A DNA stretch of 8,205 nt, taken from contig JAIBDA010000053.1 in assembly GCA_024679635.1 (NCBI GenBank), positions 1-8,205 on the forward strand, written 5' to 3'. The position numbers were made by a program, and so were the translations under genes. The first letter of the stretch is position 1. The number at the start of each line of letters is the position of its first letter. Under the pieces are notes generated by a model. It worked only from the letters and a program-made list of their open reading frames with translations. It did no database searches and was not told the origin of the DNA. Source of the stretch: Amphritea sp. Lineage in GTDB: Bacteria > Pseudomonadota > Gammaproteobacteria > Pseudomonadales > Nitrincolaceae. Shown here in pieces: positions 6,955-8,205 of the stretch.

Positions 6955-7641
6955 ATGATTAAAGTTGTAATTGCCGAAGATGACCCTCAGATCGCTGAAA
7001 TACAGCGCCGCTTTCTGGAACGAATCGAAGGATTTGAATTGGTAGGTATTGCCCATGGGCTGGAAGAAGCGGAGGACCTGATTGAGATTCTTCAGCCTAA
7101 CCTGATATTACTAGACATCATGTTTCCTACCGGTACAGGGCTGGAGCTATTACGTAAAATTCGCGCCGGTAACAGCAGAGTCGATGTCATCATGATCACT
7201 GCCGCTAAAGAGGTAGAAACCCTACGCGAAGCCCTACACGGAGGGGTTTTCGATTATATTTTAAAACCGTTGGTATTCGAGCGATTACAAGAAACACTGA
7301 CCAACTATCAACAACACCTGATCAAGTTAGAAGCCTTACAATCCCTGGCGCAAAGTGATGTGGATAAGGTTCTGCCCCGCAGTGGCGCAACCACGGATAC
7401 AACTCCCGAACCTGAAGCCCGTTTACCCAAAGGGATTGACGCCCTTACACTGGAAAAAATCCGCAAGGTATTCAATGAACAGAAATTAAGCCTGAACGCA
7501 GAAGAAGCCGGTGAAATCATAGGCGCCAGCCGTACCACCGCCCGTCGCTATCTGGAATTCATGGTTAGTCAGAATGAATTAAGTGCCGAAGTCAGCTACG
7601 GCACTGTAGGTCGGCCTGAACGGCGTTATCAGCGCAGCTGA
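6955..7641 (+). CDS. Response regulator, CitB/DcuR/DpiA family
   Basis: This 228-residue transcription regulator is the partner of the kinase just upstream. The receiver domain covers about residues 1-120 with the acidic pair Glu8/Asp9/Asp10, phosphorylation site Asp54 (LILLDIMFP), Thr82 and Lys104 (LKPL). A linker (about 130-160, rich in Pro, Thr and Glu) leads to a C-terminal helix-turn-helix near 176-205 (AEEAGEIIGASRTTARRYLE), the arrangement of CitB and DcuR, followed by YGTVGRPERRYQ, a family ending. AGAG lies 10 nt before the ATG and the 14-nt gap to the kinase shows one operon. By context it should activate the divergent tctCBA operon when carboxylate is present and may also control the porin. 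All phosphotransfer residues are present. No intrinsic terminator follows; hairpin array B begins 12 nt after the stop. Confidence 0.94.
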   Translation: MIKVVIAEDDPQIAEIQRRFLERIEGFELVGIAHGLEEAEDLIEILQPNLILLDIMFPTGTGLELLRKIRAGNSRVDVIMITAAKEVETLREALHGGVFDYILKPLVFERLQETLTNYQQHLIKLEALQSLAQSDVDKVLPRSGATTDTTPEPEARLPKGIDALTLEKIRKVFNEQKLSLNAEEAGEIIGASRTTARRYLEFMVSQNELSAEVSYGTVGRPERRYQRS

Positions 7642-7653
7642 TAAGAGCAGACC

Positions 7654-7734
7654 GCATCACTTCGTGATGCTCGCCAGAACCGCCGAACAAGTTCGGCTCG
7701 CTAGTGGCTGGACGTGACTGCGTCACTTGCTAGA
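7654..7734 (+). repeat. Structured hairpin array B, downstream of the response regulator
   Basis: In gene sense: stem GCATCAC-TTC-GTGATGC (7654-7670), linker TCGCCAGAACC, stem GCCGAAC-AA-GTTCGGC (7682-7697), linker TCGCTAGTGGCTGGAC (7698-7713), stem GTGAC-TGC-GTCAC (7714-7726), then TTGCTAGA. The order and linkers match arrays A and C. The middle stem has a quite different sequence from the GTCAC/GTGAC stem in A and C but is fully complementary. No U-tract follows any stem, so it is not a standard terminator. Confidence 0.85.
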
Positions 7735-7960
7735 TAAAATCCTTCTAAAGAATAAAAGGAAACAACTCCTGTCTCCCTGCTACGTAAGGTTGGTCTGGAC
7801 GGAAACATTCCTCATCCATAGAACCATCATCGGAGTTTAGTAACCGATACGAGCAAAGACTTCCTGAATAGGCGAAACGTGATGCTTAAGGGACAGCCCG
7901 GAACGTTGTCACAATGATAAGAATGCACTTAGTGACCGCCCATATGCTGTTGCTTTTTCC
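7735..7960. other. Unassigned 226-bp segment between two hairpin arrays
   Basis: I find no intact gene, tRNA or known RNA family here. A minus-strand frame reads MEKATAYGRSLSAFLSL, stop, then QRSGLSLKHHVSPIQEVFARIGY, stop (about 7958-7839), which looks faintly protein-like and could be a decayed gene remnant. I cannot assign it to a family. The dyads TCCTT/AAGGA (near 7740-7760) and ATCGG/CCGAT (near 7829-7850) are short. With arrays B and C this forms the 381-bp stretch between the response regulator and folD. Confidence 0.4.
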
Positions 7961-8023
7961 ATCTAGCCACTAGCGAGTCACGTAGTGACGTTCTAGCAAC
8001 TCTCGCGAAGCGAGTTCGCTCGC
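7961..8023 (-). repeat. Structured hairpin array C, downstream of folD
   Basis: In folD sense: a GCGAG/CTCGC stem with a four-base CGAA loop (8023-8010) starting inside the stop codon, overlapping stem CTCGC-TTC-GCGAG (8014-8002), linker AGTTGCTAGAAC, stem GTCAC-TAC-GTGAC (7989-7977) and linker TCGCTAGTGGCTAGAT (7976-7961). The third hairpin found in A and B is absent, so the array looks one unit short. The first two stems share GCGAG and cannot form together, so they are alternative folds. Confidence 0.85.
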
Positions 8024-8205
8024 TACGCAAGCAGCTCTGCCGCTTCAAGGGTTTGACTGATAAGCGCATTGATCGTCATCGGTCCTACACCACCCGGGAC
8101 CGGCGTTAAGGCTGCGACCCTGTTTTCTAAACCTAGCTTTTCGATATCACCCAGGCCACCCTGGTGATAGCCCGCATCCACGACCACCGCACCATCTTTA
8201 ATCCA
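8023..8205 (-). CDS. folD: Methylenetetrahydrofolate dehydrogenase/cyclohydrolase FolD, C-terminal end
   Basis: FolD converts 5,10-methylene-tetrahydrofolate to 5,10-methenyl- and then 10-formyl-tetrahydrofolate in the cytosol using NADP. Only the last 60 codons are in the window, in frame to the edge, so the start and the catalytic lysine region are not seen. The visible part begins [12 protein letters not shown], the strand after the cofactor-binding fold, and contains the diagnostic [16 protein letters not shown] at residues 34-49, ending with the usual helix [11 protein letters not shown]. The loop YHQGGLGDI differs from the E. coli form DVGINR and may mark a FolD subfamily. The gene is convergent with the response regulator and has no apparent tie to carboxylate uptake. 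Its TAG stop lies at the edge of hairpin array C. The family call is sure; whether this is the only folD in the genome is unknown. Confidence 0.92.
   Translation of the reverse strand, partial: WIKDGAVVVDAGYHQGGLGDIEKLGLENRVAALTPVPGGVGPMTINALISQTLEAAELLA

Noticed and set aside
7654..7734. Array B as a rho-independent terminator for the two-component operon
   Set aside because: The stems are not followed by a run of T; only AT-poor linkers and the sequence AGATAAAATCC follow.
7735..7960. tRNA, 6S RNA, SRP RNA or riboswitch in the gap before folD
   Set aside because: No T-loop-like box, no SRP tetraloop motif and no known aptamer core could be found by eye.
1729..8023. CRISPR array interpretation of the repeats
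   Set aside because: The repeats are short imperfect hairpins at separate gene ends, without identical direct repeats, regular spacers or cas genes.

Overview
The window (about half G+C) looks like a chromosomal segment of a marine gammaproteobacterium. An Oceanospirillaceae-type genome is my best guess, from the acidic Gram-negative porin, the TctCBA carboxylate transporter, the CitA/CitB-like two-component pair and the style of FolD. This placement is an inference; no marker gene fixes it.

Layout: (1) 1-401 (+), the 3' end of a GGDEF diguanylate cyclase gene that begins outside the window. (2) 533-1468 (-), an outer-membrane porin convergent with it, with an AT-rich leader carrying short direct repeats and a candidate promoter. 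(3) A strong hairpin terminator near 1680, then 5111-1809 (-), a tripartite tricarboxylate transporter operon in the order tctC, tctB, tctA. The 299-bp gap between tctC and tctB holds three 15-bp tandem repeats, and a small hairpin covers the tctB ribosome binding site. (4) A 191-bp AT-rich divergent promoter region. (5) 5303-7641 (+), a sensor histidine kinase and response regulator of the CitA/CitB (DcuS/DcuR) family, almost certainly controlling the divergent transporter. (6) About 380 bp without a recognisable gene. (7) 8023-8205 (-), the 3' end of a folD gene that continues beyond the window.

The genes from 533 to 7641 read as one citrate or tricarboxylate module: the porin for passage across the outer membrane, TctC to capture substrate in the periplasm, TctA/TctB to carry it across the inner membrane, and a kinase whose periplasmic domain keeps the four basic residues that bind citrate in CitA.

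The most unusual signal is a family of structured repeats just after the stop codons of tctA (1729-1801), the response regulator (7654-7734) and folD (7961-8023). Read in the direction of the upstream gene, each is a series of short perfect hairpins joined by linkers of conserved sequence (TYGCTAGAAY, TYGCTAGTGGSTRGAY, TWGCTAGA). The stems differ between copies yet stay complementary, including one covarying base pair and one completely replaced stem. I know of no named family that fits.
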